Of a DNA stretch of 64,000 bases, positions 1 to 13,222 are shown piece after piece. Below the pieces are notes generated by a model. It saw only the letters and a list, made by a program, of their open reading frames with translations, was not told where the DNA came from and made no database searches. Made by a program: the position numbers and the translations under genes. Numbering within the stretch: position 1 is the first letter of the stretch; every line of letters starts with the position of its first letter. Origin of the DNA: Persea americana (lineage: Eukaryota; Streptophyta; Magnoliopsida; Laurales; Lauraceae); assembly GCA_029852735.1 (NCBI GenBank), contig CM056820.1, forward strand, positions 41,341,522-41,405,521. Reading direction: 5' to 3'.

Positions 1-1558
1 CAAATTTACTAGACCGTTGGATTGACTATGTATCGATTCTAATGGACTATTGACCATTAAACTTTTGGGCCCATATGGAGAAGATAGAAATCACGATTGA
101 AGCTGATTTTTTGCCGAGAGGAAGATTCTAGAGAGTCCTTGAAATCCCTCCCCCCCCCCCCCCCCCCCCCCCCCCAATCCCCATGTGGGTCCCAAGGTAA
201 GCCCCACCATACACTTGAGCTTACCTTATCTTAAGCTTGAGCTTAGGAGAGCTCTAGTGGCATAATCTAACCACTTCAACTAGAGAGGTTTTTTGTTTTT
301 TTTTTTTTTTTTTTTCAATGAAAAGAAATGCTTACCTCTTCTAAACTTCTTTTGGCCATTCACCTCTTCTAAAAGTGTTCTAGGCTCCAGCTCAATTGAG
401 CGAACGAATGGGATTGTTTGATAGACCATTTTCAATCTATGGCCCCCATATGAGGTGAAAATCCATGGTGGTAGAGGAAAAAGATAATATACTATTAAAA
501 AAAAGTTATTTTCTTTCGGCCCTATTGCAGTGGGCCATAATGGTAGGGTAAGAAGGGCTTAGATATATTAGGCCTATCGAGGGCACCAAGGGCTTTGGTA
601 TTTACCTAGGCCGGCCAACATATATAAAGGTAATGTAGGGTTGACCTCTGCCCGCCGTTCGACAACCATCATCATCAAAGCCCTATCACATATTAAGCCA
701 GTAACCTTTTTCAACAAGTGCTTGAGATCAACAACTTAACTATCTGATCATCAAAAGCCTGACCCTAATAATAAGAAAATAACAAGCATAGGAGGAACGG
801 AGCACACGAGTCATATCCGGGTATAACCATGGTGGATTCAGGGCCGCATCTATATTTTTAGAACCGAGTCTGAATCCAAATCCAACACAAAATGCATGTT
901 GCATCTGGATTTGACATCCATGGATAAAAGAAAAAAAGGGATATCTTTATAAAAGACAAGCGGGGATATTAAATAATAAACAATTATACCTAAGTAGATT
1001 ACCAAATATATAACATTACTTAAGTTACGCAGATATAACATCCTTGAGTCAGAACATTGAGGGATATGTTTAAAGTGGATTTGGATTTGAATGTTTCAAA
1101 TTCTATGTACTTGCATCCAAATGTGAATTTCTTCCTAATCAAAAGATTAAGTTTGATACCTACTTTTTTTTTTTCGCAACCAATGACCGCAGATACTCGA
1201 CTATTTTTTTAATGGTTATATTTATTGAGAAAGGTAGCAATATAAAAAGATTATATCCAATACTCAGAATAATCAAATATCCATTTGCAACCGGAGGTGA
1301 TGTGCCCCGATAAAGACTCCAAGATCTAATCTTGAGTCCTATCCGGATCTAGCCCACCTAGCTTGGGCGAATGGGGCTGGCCCAAGTCCATTTATGCTTC
1401 CTCACTGCCCGGGGCCCCACATTGAGACTTCGTCCATTTGAAACTAGAAACACGTCTCTCCATTCAGTTGACAACCGCGACTCCTGTCCTCCCGATGATC
1501 CCGCAGCACACCGAATCTTTCAACAACAACATAATCTATTCGGGAAAGATCCGCACCG
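1..1558. other. Gene-free DNA left of the epimerase gene
   Basis: AT-rich intergenic and promoter sequence. It contains a 26-base C run and a 20-base T tract near 296-315. No gene recognised; possible upstream regulatory DNA from about 1300 on. Confidence 0.6.
150..175. repeat. Poly-C homopolymer, 26 bases
   Basis: An uninterrupted run of C, preceded by CCCT. Unusually long for G/C homopolymers, which are normally much rarer than A/T runs in plant DNA. Confidence 0.95.
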
Positions 1559-1566
1559 TATAAATA
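1559..1566 (+). promoter_or_regulatory. TATA box of the UDP-glucose 4-epimerase gene
   Basis: TATAAATA about 90 bp upstream of the ATG, followed by a pyrimidine-rich leader typical of a plant 5' UTR. The transcription start would be expected near 1590. Assigned by position and motif only. Confidence 0.6.
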
Positions 1567-1650
1567 CAGAACTCTTCCTGTCTTTCTTCTTCCTCTACCG
1601 ATCTCTGATTGTTTCTGTTTCTGCAACTGCTCTCATCTCATCTCTCGTTA

Positions 1651-4600
1651 ATGGCGAAGAGCATCTTAGTCACCGGCGGAGCTGGATACATCGGCAGCCA
1701 CACGGCCCTTCAGCTCCTTCTCGGCGGATTCAAGGTCGTCGTCCTCGATAATCTCGACAACTCCTCCGAAATCGCCGTCAAAAGAGCCGGCGAGCTCGCC
1801 GGAGAGTTCGGAAAGAACCTCGTCTTTCATCAGGTGTGAAAGGATCCATACCTAGGGCTTTTTTCTTCTTTCTCCTTTCAATTTGATCTCTATGAATTTG
1901 GCGAATCGAAAAATGCTGTCTTTGAATCTGAGCTGATTTGCATGTTGTTTGATTCGATGTTTAGGTCTTTGATGAGTTGTGATTAGTGGAGTTGTCGAAC
2001 TGGAATACTGATTTGCAGTTCTTGATGGTTAGTTGCTGAATTTCGATTTGGTTTTTGATCTGCTGAGTTGTTGTGTGGTTGTTGGAAGGATTGTTGAAGT
2101 GAACTTGATCTTACATAAAGTTTTAGAAGATTTTCTGGTTCCGTTGTTGCTTTGGAAGTTAAACGGCGTGCTCCTCCAAGTCAGAGATGACTGTAGAGTA
2201 TTGTTTACAAAAACGTTGAAGTGTGACATTTAGGTTTTATTTTGTGGAATACATGCACTGATTCTTAGAGATGCAAAAGGATATAACTTTGTGCAGTACT
2301 TGGGATTATGTGCACAGGAGTACATGCAAACATAGGAAGTTTGAGTGAGAGACATTTCACTTGTTATCTCATTAAGTATTATAGTGAGGATTCTTTGTCA
2401 TCTCACAAAGTATTTGGGACTTATAGGATTTTTTAGCCATTTGATGCTAGAAATGAACTGAGTCATGTGTTGGTATAAAGTCATGCGCTATTCCTAAGCT
2501 TGAGTGAATGAGGTTTGCACCGGCTTGCAAATGGATATTCAATTATCTCCGGTTCCAAATATAGCGGTTATGGAACCTATTTTTCTATCCAAGAGAAATT
2601 CTACATCTGGTTCCAGATCCATGCATATAGCCTAGAAAGATGAAGTAATTGGTGCCATAAGGCAGTTGTCCATAAAAGTTCGTTGAACCAAACGTTGAGT
2701 CCAATTAACAAAAATTAGTACTCAATCTACTCCACACTGTTTGGAGAAAGGGTTATATTTGATATGTTTATGAACAATTGAAGTGTTGCTAGAATAAATA
2801 AGAGTTTGAGCATAAAGAGTTAAAAGCTTGGAATGAAATAATTTGAACTCTGAGGTGACATGTTAGATTTCGAGTAAAGGATGAGTGGAGAAGACCTAGA
2901 TGGCTAGATCCATGTAATGAGGATTTTCTGAGATGATGATGTTTGAAATGGTTCTGCAACAGTGCAACCTATGATTTCTTCATACAATTAGTTCCTAATA
3001 ATGCTTTGAGTGACACGAACCTGTGTTTGCAATGTACTTTCTGTACCCTTTGTAAAGGAATGCATCATTTGCTTTGCAAAGTACTTTCTATACCCTTTGT
3101 AAAAGAATGCATCATTTGCTATGCAATGAACTACTACAATAAATGATTTCTTAGAATGAGCAACATTCATGCACCGCCCTATATTGACATGAATTCTCTT
3201 GTCGGACTCTTCACGACATGGTTGAGTTTGACCTACACTTTTTAAACATTTTTTGTTGAACTAGGGACATTTCCTATACCAATAGCTCTCTGTCTGCATG
3301 CTTAGTCCACAATCTCTTTTCCATCCTACTGACCTATAGAGTAATTTCCTATAATGCTGTCATGATGGCTTTGATTGTAGCTGCCTGTCTCTTATTATTT
3401 CAGATATTTAAGATTTGTGAGAGAATGAATAGATCTTAAACTTGCGTAAATAGAAGAAAAATCTCTTTCTTTTCAATTAACCTCTTTCTTTTCAATTAAG
3501 TTTTCTTTATCGTATTTTTCAACTTATAAATTGTTTAATTTTTAATTAATTTAGCACTGCAAATCCTGTTCAGTTAAGTTTTGCTCTATTTATCATCTTC
3601 AACTAATCTTGAATAGCGATATGTTCGCTTTTGCTTATACATCCTTTGTGTCTGTGATACTGAACACCTCAAAACAGATAATGCATTTTTCTCATGATTC
3701 ATCATTCTTGTTTAATGCCAAGATAGATGATTCTTGGATGAGTACAAATTACTAAACGTGTAGTTTGCTTATGCAGGTGGACCTTAGGGACAAAGGAGAA
3801 TTGGAAAAGATTTTTTCTTCATCAACGTATGCCTTTATTGTTCCCATTATATTCATTTTTACGATGCCCAGTCACTTTTATTTCATCTATAAACTGATTG
3901 AATTATGACATTGTGAGGAATTTCTTTAAAACACAGGAAGCAGGTGCAGTCACATTCTGATGCTATGCCTTAGTCTTTTGTTTTGTTCTCGACATTTCAC
4001 TAATGGGTTCATGAGGGTTTAGGTGTTGTTAGGGATGTTTACGATTCTTAAAAAGTTTTATTGCAGTTCAAGTAGAAAGCTACTCTTTTTGTAGCCCTGA
4101 GTCTTGATGATCATCAGTTATGGTGATTATGGGTTCAACTGTGGCAATATAGATCAACCCTTTAGTAGATCATGAGATCAATTGCATGAGTGGTTGAACC
4201 TTTGAGGTTGATACATGACAATACATGCACATATCGCACTAGTTAGATTCAAAACGGATCCGTGTGTTTTTTTTTTCTAGAAAAAAAAAAAAGAAAAATC
4301 AAAGTTACACAAAAAGTAGAGCTAGAATGACTCTTAATCCTTTACATTGCATTTTTTTTTTTATACATTTAGTATCATGTATCTTGCATGATATAATCTC
4401 ATCCATAATATATAACATAGCATTTGTCATGGTCATGACTTTGTGGTCTGAACATAGCTTCTTTATCATTGCCATGACTCATTATCATCATCAAAGCCCA
4501 GCTATCCTGAGTCAAATCCCTGGATAGGTTGTATTGTGTGGTCTGAACATAATTTTTTCGTCATGGTCATGATTGTGATATTATTATGGTCAGGACCATG

Positions 4601-7600
4601 CGTTCTTGTCATGGTCATGATTCTATGGTCTTATCATCGGAAAAGTACTTTTCGGTGTTGGTGCAACTTTAAAATTTTCTTTTGCTGTATTATATGATTT
4701 AACGTGAACTGTTCTGCTTTTTTCATTTATTTTACAGATTTGATGCTGTTATTCACTTTGCTGGGTTGAAGGCTGTGGGTGAAAGTGTGCAGAAGCCATT
4801 GCTTTACTATAATAATAATCTTACTGGCACAATAACTCTATTGGAGGTCATGGCTGCTCATGGGTGTAAAAAGGTATAGGTCATGTTGTTCATTGTTAAA
4901 CCATGTCTTGTGGCTTGAAGGTACACGTAAAAGATATAGAAATTGAATAAATGATGTTTTGCTGTTTTACATAACTAAAACTAAATATTATTCAAATATT
5001 TTCAATTTATAGTGGGCCTTTTCTGCTTCAAATGGTCTCTGAAATTGCTGCAGAAATACCATGCTAAAGTTGAAAATTCAGACATTTACGTGCTAAATTT
5101 ACAAACTAGAAGAAGAGACATATCAGAGTAACATGCACTGAATACACAGTATTATATGGATTGGAAGTTGTGAAGTAAACTAAAAATGTGCAGTTTAGGT
5201 TAACTTTATGGAGAACGCCTAGTTATAGTCAATTGTGCTTTGATGGGTGCTTGGTTTAAGAACTGGGACATCACTTCATTTTTTTTCTGGAAGTGGCATG
5301 AGCGTGACACAAGGAAAAAGAAAAAACTAGGAAAATAAATAGTATGAGGATGAATGAATTCAAAAGGGCATTTTATACATCATCCTAACTAGAGCATATA
5401 GCATACATTTCCACATCTTAAACTGTCTACTTTGATGTCTGGAAGTTATTTCCAAACACCACTTTCTCACCCAAAGATAGTAGGAAAAATGAACAAAATC
5501 ATCTAATTAACCGCTTACTTTCTGCTAAATATACAGACAGATTTAAGACCTTTTGACTTTTACCTTAAAGGGCATTGGAAGTTGCCATCACCACAAAGAT
5601 TCACTTGGCATGACCGCATTAGGTTTTTCACAGTTGATAAGGTATTTGGTGTAGCCGTGTAGGGAGAAAGACAAATCCTAACTTTTGTTAGTTTTATGCC
5701 TTGCATTTGATTTGCTTGTGGAAGGGCTATTACCATTTTTGAAGATTGGTTTAGGGCCAGAATGGGGTAAAAAGAAGTCAACATTACTGGCTCTGCAGAA
5801 TAATCCAAAATCCTGAATTAGTAGTTTTTGTGTGTTCTAGTATGGTTTGTATAAAAATGAACTGTTTCAGCCACGCCCACTCAACTTGTTCTTTGTTTTG
5901 TCTAAAATGGAGAAATTTAAGGAATTCAGATGGGCATTTTAATTTTATTCCCTTTTGCCCCTCCTCGACATTCTTTGCTCTTTACATATAAGAGAAATTT
6001 TAGGAAATAATATGGGCATTCTTGTCTTTTGAATTCTTCTAAAAATATAAATGGAGCAACCATTTAGTATCCCCCATCTTTCGGCAAAATGTTCTGCTTG
6101 TCATCCTCCTTACACTGGCAAAGTGGGCATTTCAAATCCAAACCATTTTCTTTCTATTTTAATAAAAGTTTATAAGGCTCTTCAGTGGAGCCCACTTAAG
6201 AAAAATGAAAATAGGATCCAATTGCAAATCCTTTGGGGCTGCTCTTCAGAGTGGGCGTATTAAAAAGTATCTAATCCTTACAAAAAGAAATGTCCTATTC
6301 TCTTCAAAAATTTAACTTAATGTGATCTGGGCGCAATGTCAGATTAATTTATATGAAATCTTTGAGTAATTTGACTGTTCAAAAGTTATTAATTTGAAGG
6401 GTGGGTCATTTGAGTAAAACTTGGGAAGGATTGTACACCTCATGAAGATAATTTTTTTTCAGTAATTTGAATGTTTATAAGTGGACCCACTGTCATAGAA
6501 CCCTTCCGTGATTCAATTGGTTTTTTTTTCTTATAGATAACTTTGATGAGCCTTGAATGAGAAATTTCACTTCAATATGATGGAGGCCTGTGAGCAGATC
6601 TCTACAAAAAATTTATATTTTTTAAACATTTTATTTATATGTCTTGAAAGGTATTGTTCTAACTATGGAGCATTTAAGTGAAAATCTTATAAAGATTATA
6701 TAGGGGGAAAGACTTTTTTTTTTTAATGGTTTAGATTTTTCATTAGCAGGCCAATTGATATTCTTGATCGGTCATCCTTGTCCTGCCCCCGCCCACACAG
6801 ATTAAAATCCTGGCTCTGCCACTGGTTTCCGCTGTTTCAAAATGAAATGAAACTGGTAACAACTATGCCCGTAGTTGATCTTGTAAGGATGCCATAGATA
6901 CTTACATATTGCATCTGGCCACTTGCAAACATGTGCAAACTTGTACCGATGGCTGGTCATGGGCCATGGTCTTATTGAAAACTCTGTACCTAAGCTGTAT
7001 GTGGAGGCTGGTAAAAAAGGATGGGTTGAAAACATGGTATCTTATCTCTTGGCTAAGGTTTCCCATTTGAATGTCTGCAAGTCTTAGGTCTTGGAAGGGA
7101 GTTATGGACTTGGCTTTGAAATGGATCTCCCCGAGTCTCATGCTTTGAGTTGCGTATTCTGTGAGATCAATCTGTTCTTTATTGATATTGCACTTTTAAA
7201 ACAAAATTTCACTAGTTGTTGTTCAATTGTTTCAGCTTGTTTTTTCATCATCAGCTACTGTTTATGGATGGCCAAAAGAGGTGCCTTGTACAGAAGATTT
7301 TCCACTCTGTGCAATGAATCCATATGGACGGACCAAGGTCATTTCTTTAATCTTCTTCTCAACCTTTTAATTACTATTTTGATCTGTTATTCTTTGATCT
7401 TATTATGCCTTTCTTATTCTGTTATTCTCCATCCTTTTACAGCGAATATTTTGATGCATCTCCTTTCTTCAAACTGATAATGCCCTGCATTGATTGTTGC
7501 AGCTTTTTATTGAAGAGATCTGCCGTGACATTTTCCGTGCCGATTCTGAGTGGAAGATCATTTTGCTTAGATATTTCAATCCTGTTGGAGCTCATCCTAG

Positions 7601-10600
7601 TGGCTATATTGGTGAAGATCCCCGTGGAATCCCAAACAATCTTATGCCTTTTGTCCAGCAAGTTGCTGTAGGCAGGAGACCTGCACTGACGGTGTTTGGA
7701 AATGACTATTCAACAAAAGATGGCACTGGTGTATGGTTCTTTTCTTTAGGGTGCTAAGTTCTTGAAATTTTGTGGTTTCTTCATGTTTATCCGCATTAAT
7801 TTCTTATGAACTATTTTCGCACAGCATGTCATCCAATAATGATTTTACTTAGATATGTCCCTTGTACTTCTGTATGTTGTCATCATCATCATCATTGAAG
7901 TTATTTCCCATCTGTTTTGAGGTCACTTTTGAGTTATATTTTTCACTTCAGTATCTTCGGTCAATTTTTAGTAGTCTTTTCCACGTCTAAAGTTCTGTTC
8001 ACTGTAAGATTTAAAATATTTTCCATTTAATTCTGCATCTTATCTAGAGGCTCACGAATATCATTTGAGCTCCACACATTTCACCCATATATATCTATAT
8101 GGAGAACCTTCTACAAAGAGAGGTAACTAGATTAACCCCTTCTGTGTCCTACTTGGATTTATGCCAATTATGGCAGAATAGGGTGATGGACAGGCGTCGT
8201 TATGGATTAGAATTTATTTTTTTTTGGCTGATTCCACCCCTTTATTTAAGAGCCTCAAATTTTGACGGCTTATTAAGTTAAAATTCTTTCTGAAATTCGC
8301 ATCCATCTGTGAGAATAGGTAAGTGTCAAAGTGTCAAATTTGGGAGAGTGTCAGTCTGTGCAGGGTGGGATGGGAAGGGGGAAAGGGGGGTGCACTGGGG
8401 GCTGAAAATAGTTACCTCTCAGAGAATTTTGTGACCCTGAGAGTTACCTCTCATCAGAAGCTATGTGAGATATATATTTTGTAGTTGCAAGTTACTTGAG
8501 AACTTTGGAATGTTCTCTCAAAATTTTTTTTTTTGGGTAAAATTTGTGCGGGATGGTTGAAAGTGCTCTCTGAGGTTGTGGGTCTGAAGCATGTTATTGA
8601 TAAGAATAAAAAGGCCAGCTGTCCACTTCTATCGGACCATGTTTACTGGCGATCAAACTGTTAAAAAGTGTTCGGCCAGAGACATTCCTTTTTTCGTGAA
8701 TGAGTAGGAACCTGACAGGGAAAAGGGCTTCCATCGTATCCTCATTATGGAGCACCCGCACTGGAAACCTAGTGCCCATTGACAATACTGTTCTCACCCT
8801 TTGAAGCTGACCTGTCACTAAGAACTTGTTTCAGTGCATAAATCGGGTTTCTTTATTCTCTCTCCTCTGTTTCATATTCTTCTATCACATGTTTATTGAA
8901 AATCTTGATTTTCATTCCATTAGTCTACGCTGGTAATATACACATTTGCAAAGGGGGAGTACAAATGAATTAGAAGGCAAGTTGTTTATAAGTTACTTAT
9001 ACACTGCCAAACTGCCTCACCTTTGAAATTCATTTGTACACAAGATTGACTCCATTATGCTCCTAATATCTTCAGGTAAGGGATTACATTCATGTGGTTG
9101 ACTTGGCAGATGGACACATTGCTGCATTGCAGAAGTTATTTGATGGCTCTGATATAGGTGTGACCTCTGCAGTTCCCTTCTAGATTTTTCGTCCGCACCA
9201 ATGCAGTTTCTGAACTATTATTGACATGTGCTTTTCTACTTCCACTTCCTGTTTTTGCGGACAATGTAGCTTAGATCATGCTAGAAGATAATGCTCTGAA
9301 GAAGTTGACATGTCACAGGTTGTGAAGTGTACAACTTAGGAACTGGAAAGGGCACTTCTGTCTTGGAAATGGTTGCTGCATTTGAGAAGGCCTCTGGGAA
9401 GGTATGCTCCTTGTTAATCAGCTGTGCAATGAGTCAAAGAAATACATGACCTGTTAACTTTTCATTTAAGTTTCTTGCAACAGTAATTGCATTGCTAAAA
9501 ACGTCATTTATGGTTGATGTGCTTTTGTCAATATCAAAGAACAATCTTCTGATTTCTGTCTTCAAACTTGACCTTGACCTTTTATCTTTATAACAATCAA
9601 TACTGCTGACCAAGAAGATTTTGTTCATCTCAGAAAATCCCGCTGGTTATGGCTGGACGGCGACCAGGTGATGCAGAAATTGTTTATGCATCTACGAAAA
9701 AAGCAGAGCATGAACTGAACTGGAAGTGAGTGCACTATCTAATCCACATATGGATGTGAAGATACACGTCTGTATTGAAATCTTAGGATGATTGACACAA
9801 AATACATGGTTGATCTAAACCTTGCGCATGCAATGGTTGCTTATCCTCTGCCAGGCACATAAACTGGACACATGGTTGGCATTCTAGAAATAGCATCTTC
9901 CAGTAATCACTTTGGATGGGCCTTCGCATAAATTTCTTAATGGTCAAATGAGATTAGCTTTCTACCATTGGTGAACTGCAAATTGACTAGAGAATAGAAA
10001 GTCAGTAATCATTGACTTCCAAGTTTGAACAGAAAAATATTGGAACTTGGCAGTATCGTTTAATAAAATTTTCGTCCAGACTTTACCCGCATGGCCTCAC
10101 TGTTAAGTGGAAGATTGCAATTCACACTGTAGAATGCAATGGGTTGCTGGCATATTGCCATGTTCAAAGATTCGCAAGAAGCTAAGAATGAAAGGCTTTT
10201 ACAGAGTTTGAAGGTATATAATTATGCATTATGAAGATAAATTGCACAATCAATGTGTCCTGACTCCTTTTCTCTGTAAGGTACAATTAATAATTAAAAA
10301 AAATGTGTTAGATGAACCCATTGCATGCTTGGAAGGTGCTTACCGTTCCAATCATGAAGTTGATCATATTACCAATCAAATAAAACTTAATAAAATAAAT
10401 AGAATAACAAATTAATGCATTTCAAGTATTTACAAAGAAGTGTTGTTACAGTTTACTGATTATGAATATATGGTCGGTAGCATGGTTGTAAATCAGTTCC
10501 TCTGCATTCTGTTCTCTCTTTTGCTGCATTATGTATCACAGTTTGCAAAAGTTCCCGGCCCCACTTTTTTCAGTTGTATTGGAATTCAAAAGTCCAGGTT

Positions 10601-10780
10601 TCATTTAGCTGTGTGATGGAGCTCAAGATTTCTTTTTAGCTTGTTCCTTGCGTATTAACAGAACCATGGTTTTGACTTTGTTGCAGAGCAAAGTATGGCA
10701 TCGACGAAATGTGCAGGGACCAATGGAACTGGGCCAGCAAGAATCCGTATGGTTATGGATCTCCTGACTCTGCTAATTGA
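1651..10780 (+). CDS. UGE: UDP-glucose 4-epimerase (nine exons)
   Basis: Interconverts UDP-glucose and UDP-galactose with bound NAD+ in the cytosol, supplying galactose for cell-wall polymers and glycolipids. Exons read from GT-AG borders with matching phases: 1651-1833, 3777-3826, 4738-4873, 7236-7337, 7503-7730, 9076-9157, 9319-9401, 9634-9725, 10687-10780; total 1050 nt, 349 aa, the usual family length. The NAD-binding glycine motif GGAGYIG lies at residues 9-15. The catalytic Ser is in FSSSATVYG (about residue 129), and the Tyr/Lys pair is in NPYGRTK (Y153, K157). The RYFNPVGAHPSG and AGRRPGDAE blocks of extended short-chain dehydrogenases are present. The start is the first ATG after a TATA box at 1559. 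Exon 1 is clearly GC-richer than the later exons. No stop, frameshift or missing key residue was seen. Family assignment is near certain; the UGE paralogue number is not. Confidence 0.96.
1834..3776 (+). other. Epimerase intron 1
   Basis: A 1.94-kb AT-rich intron with a GTGTGA donor and TGCAG acceptor. It contains a local tandem duplication at 3034-3126 and no other coding signal that I can support. Open frames here are short and unlike any family I know. Confidence 0.85.
3034..3126. repeat. Tandem duplication, about 47-bp unit, two copies
   Basis: Two adjacent copies start at 3034 and 3081, each beginning GTACTTTCT and containing GAATGCATCATTTGCT, with a few mismatches. It lies inside epimerase intron 1, so it should be removed by splicing. 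Confidence 0.85.
4426..4620. repeat. GTCATGGTCATGA motif, three spaced copies
   Basis: The 13-bp motif occurs at 4426, 4560 and 4608 in epimerase intron 2. The phrase GTGGTCTGAACATA also occurs twice between them. This looks like a decayed local duplication. Confidence 0.7.
4874..7235 (+). other. Epimerase intron 3
   Basis: The largest intron of the gene (2.36 kb), ending TTTCAG. AT-rich with scattered short A/T runs. I see no transposase, RNA gene or clear terminal repeats in it. Confidence 0.8.
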
Positions 10781-12987
10781 AGTCCAGTTCTATCTGGGAA
10801 CCTGGCCCAGATTACTGGTGTACATTGGCCAGTCTCAGTCCTCGTATTAGAAGAGCAGGATGCTGTAGCTACCACGTACACCGGGTACTGTTGTTAGCTC
10901 TGGAGGATATGGTCAATGGATCAAATGCTTGTAGTGAGCTTAACTTCCTTGTAGATTTTCTTCTAATGATAAAAAAGATAACAGCATGTCACGAAATTAT
11001 AGCTGTAAATCAGTATAGTTTCACTAGCAAAGAACACAGGAATGAAGAAGAAATGCTTTTTTTTTTTTTCTTTCTTTTTGCTAAAGAGGAGGATGATATT
11101 AATAAGTAAAAGATTACAAACAGATCCAAACCATACTAAGATATACTAAACACAGGCATATACTAAGCCCCCAAGCTAAGGGGGCATTTGAAACTCTAAC
11201 AATAAGCTCTTTTTTTATGATTTGGAGCTTATATACATATTAGAGCATTTGTTTTACCTATAATTGTATTTTTTGTTTTTAGAGCTTTTGCGTCTTAAAA
11301 AAAGTAAGCCAAGCAGGATTGCTTATTTTTATAGATTTTGTAGCTAAAGTGGAAGGAGGTAGACAAAGCAAAATTTACAAGTGTTTTGGATGAAAATAAC
11401 CTCATAAAATTTTCATAATGATGCGAATGGTGGATTCTACATTGGATGGGCGTAATTACCACCGTCTCTGGAGGGGTACCAATTATTTGATGAAATATGA
11501 GCTTTACTTATAATTTTACCAAACAAACTAATTGTAAATTAGAACTTAAGAATAAGAGTCTTTTGTTAATTAGACTGGAGTTTCCATTGAAGCCATTCTC
11601 ATGTTCTCTTATAAACTCTCTTACCTATTGGATTGGGATTTGTCCTTTAAAAGGCTCGTTGCACTTGACAGGAGTGGACTGTTCTGTAGTTTGCTTTATC
11701 TTTTATGAGCCCTGATATAGGCATCTACTACTGCAAATAGTGTCATTTGCTAAACTGTAACAAAAACAAAATTGTAAAAGTGGATCATTTTATTTGACCG
11801 ATGCAATCCCCCTTTACTTGATCTCTCACATATCCTCTCGAGGCATAATCTCTAGTTTTACTCTAATTGAAGGGCGTACACATTACAATACAGTCACTGA
11901 AATAGTTATAATTATTTTCTGGGTGCTGCATACAAGCAGCAGTTGAGAAGACCAAAATGTATTGAGGATTGCCCTGATTAGACTTCATCTGTTCGGACCG
12001 ATTAGTTTGCAAGAATTTGGACGGTGGGATTTTTTATGAGTTTTCCAAAATGTGATCCCACCTGGCCTTGCAAATGCATTTTTCTGACGAAAATTGTGTA
12101 TCTTGGGGATTTTTTTTCCCTAGTGATAGGGCTGCTCTCTTAGCCTGCGCTGGTCGTTGGATTTCTAAATACTAATCTTTGAAAAGTCATTTTTAGGATT
12201 TTGAACATTTAAATTTTCAATTTACCTTGAGTTGTACTTGAGCATTTAAAACTCCACTCAAGAGTCTCGAGACAAAATTTGGAGATTTCTAAGTACAATG
12301 CAGCATTTGAGAACCTCCAACAGAGCCCCTATATTTTGAAACCAATAAAAAAAAAAAAAAAGGCCCTTTGGAAAAGAACGAGCTATATTTTGCTCTATAT
12401 TTTGGGAATAGGATAAGGTAAGAAGTCAATATGCTTATTGTCGTTGTAAAAAGCTATTAACCTGTGACGAAAAGTCTTCACACCTTTGGCTTTTGGTCAG
12501 AAATCAATAAGCTGTGGGGGGTGCAGTGATCATTTCTGTGGGGACATGATTACATTTGAAATCATGAAAAAATAAAACGAAAAGGGTAAGAACAGCCATG
12601 TTGGTGGGACCCACACTTAAATTCAAATTCAAAATTAGAACCCCAGCGACAGCCACAAGGCAGAGAAAAATGTTGGGGGTTCAGCAAAGTGGACCCCGCA
12701 AGTTGATTGATTCCATAAGAAAACTGCTCAATTTTCCGCCAAGAACTCGACCGTTGGCCTGTTTTGTTCCTCTCGTCGACGACAGCCTACCAGCCAAACA
12801 GAGTGTTACAGTCTTCTGATTGGGCAAGTTTGCAAGCACACAACCAAACTTGTTCTAGCCCATGTGGGCCCATCAGTCATGGATCCCATTTGTAGAGACT
12901 TCTTCTTAAGATTGGCAACTGTGCAATTTGCTGAATATTAAGTTGGCGGTCCGCATAAGGAGACAGAACACAGGCTTTAGCTTGCTC
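10781..12987. other. 3' UTR of the epimerase gene and intergenic DNA
   Basis: The first 200-300 bp downstream of the TGA are probably 3' UTR. No perfect AATAAA was found close by, only A-rich variants near 10968. The rest is AT-rich intergenic sequence without a recognisable gene. Confidence 0.6.
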
Positions 12988-13180
12988 TATATATATATAT
13001 ATATATATATAAAAAGAGGTGCTCCTATGAGAAATACTCTTACCAAGTTGGTGAGAGATTGCTGGGGGCCCTCACTTCCATATCCACTCTCACCAACTTA
13101 AATACAAGGACCTCAACTTAAAAGTGAGGGCCCCCACTCATCTCTCATCAACTTGGTAAGAGTGCCTCATAAGATCACCC

Positions 13181-13222
<42 letters not shown>
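12988..13222. repeat. TA microsatellite split by a short inverted-repeat element, then GT repeat
   Basis: A (TA)12 tract ends at 13011 and an (AT)12 tract resumes at 13181, running into (GT)9 to 13222. The 169 bp between them are an inverted-repeat element, listed separately. Confidence 0.9.
13012..13180. mobile_element. Microsatellite-nested MITE, family A, copy 1
   Basis: 169-bp non-coding element with imperfect terminal inverted repeats of about 40 bp. The left arm contains TGCTCCTATGAGAAATACTC and the right arm is its near reverse complement. Inner arms carry GGGGGCCCTCACTT and AAGTGAGGGCCCCC. Both ends directly abut TA dinucleotide tracts. A second family member is at 61889-62028. The habit resembles the rice Micron elements that sit in TA microsatellites; membership in that family is inference. 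Confidence 0.75.

Noticed and set aside
1609..1650. Upstream extension of the epimerase frame
   Set aside because: Begins with TTG; the family starts directly before the NAD-binding strand, matching the ATG at 1651.
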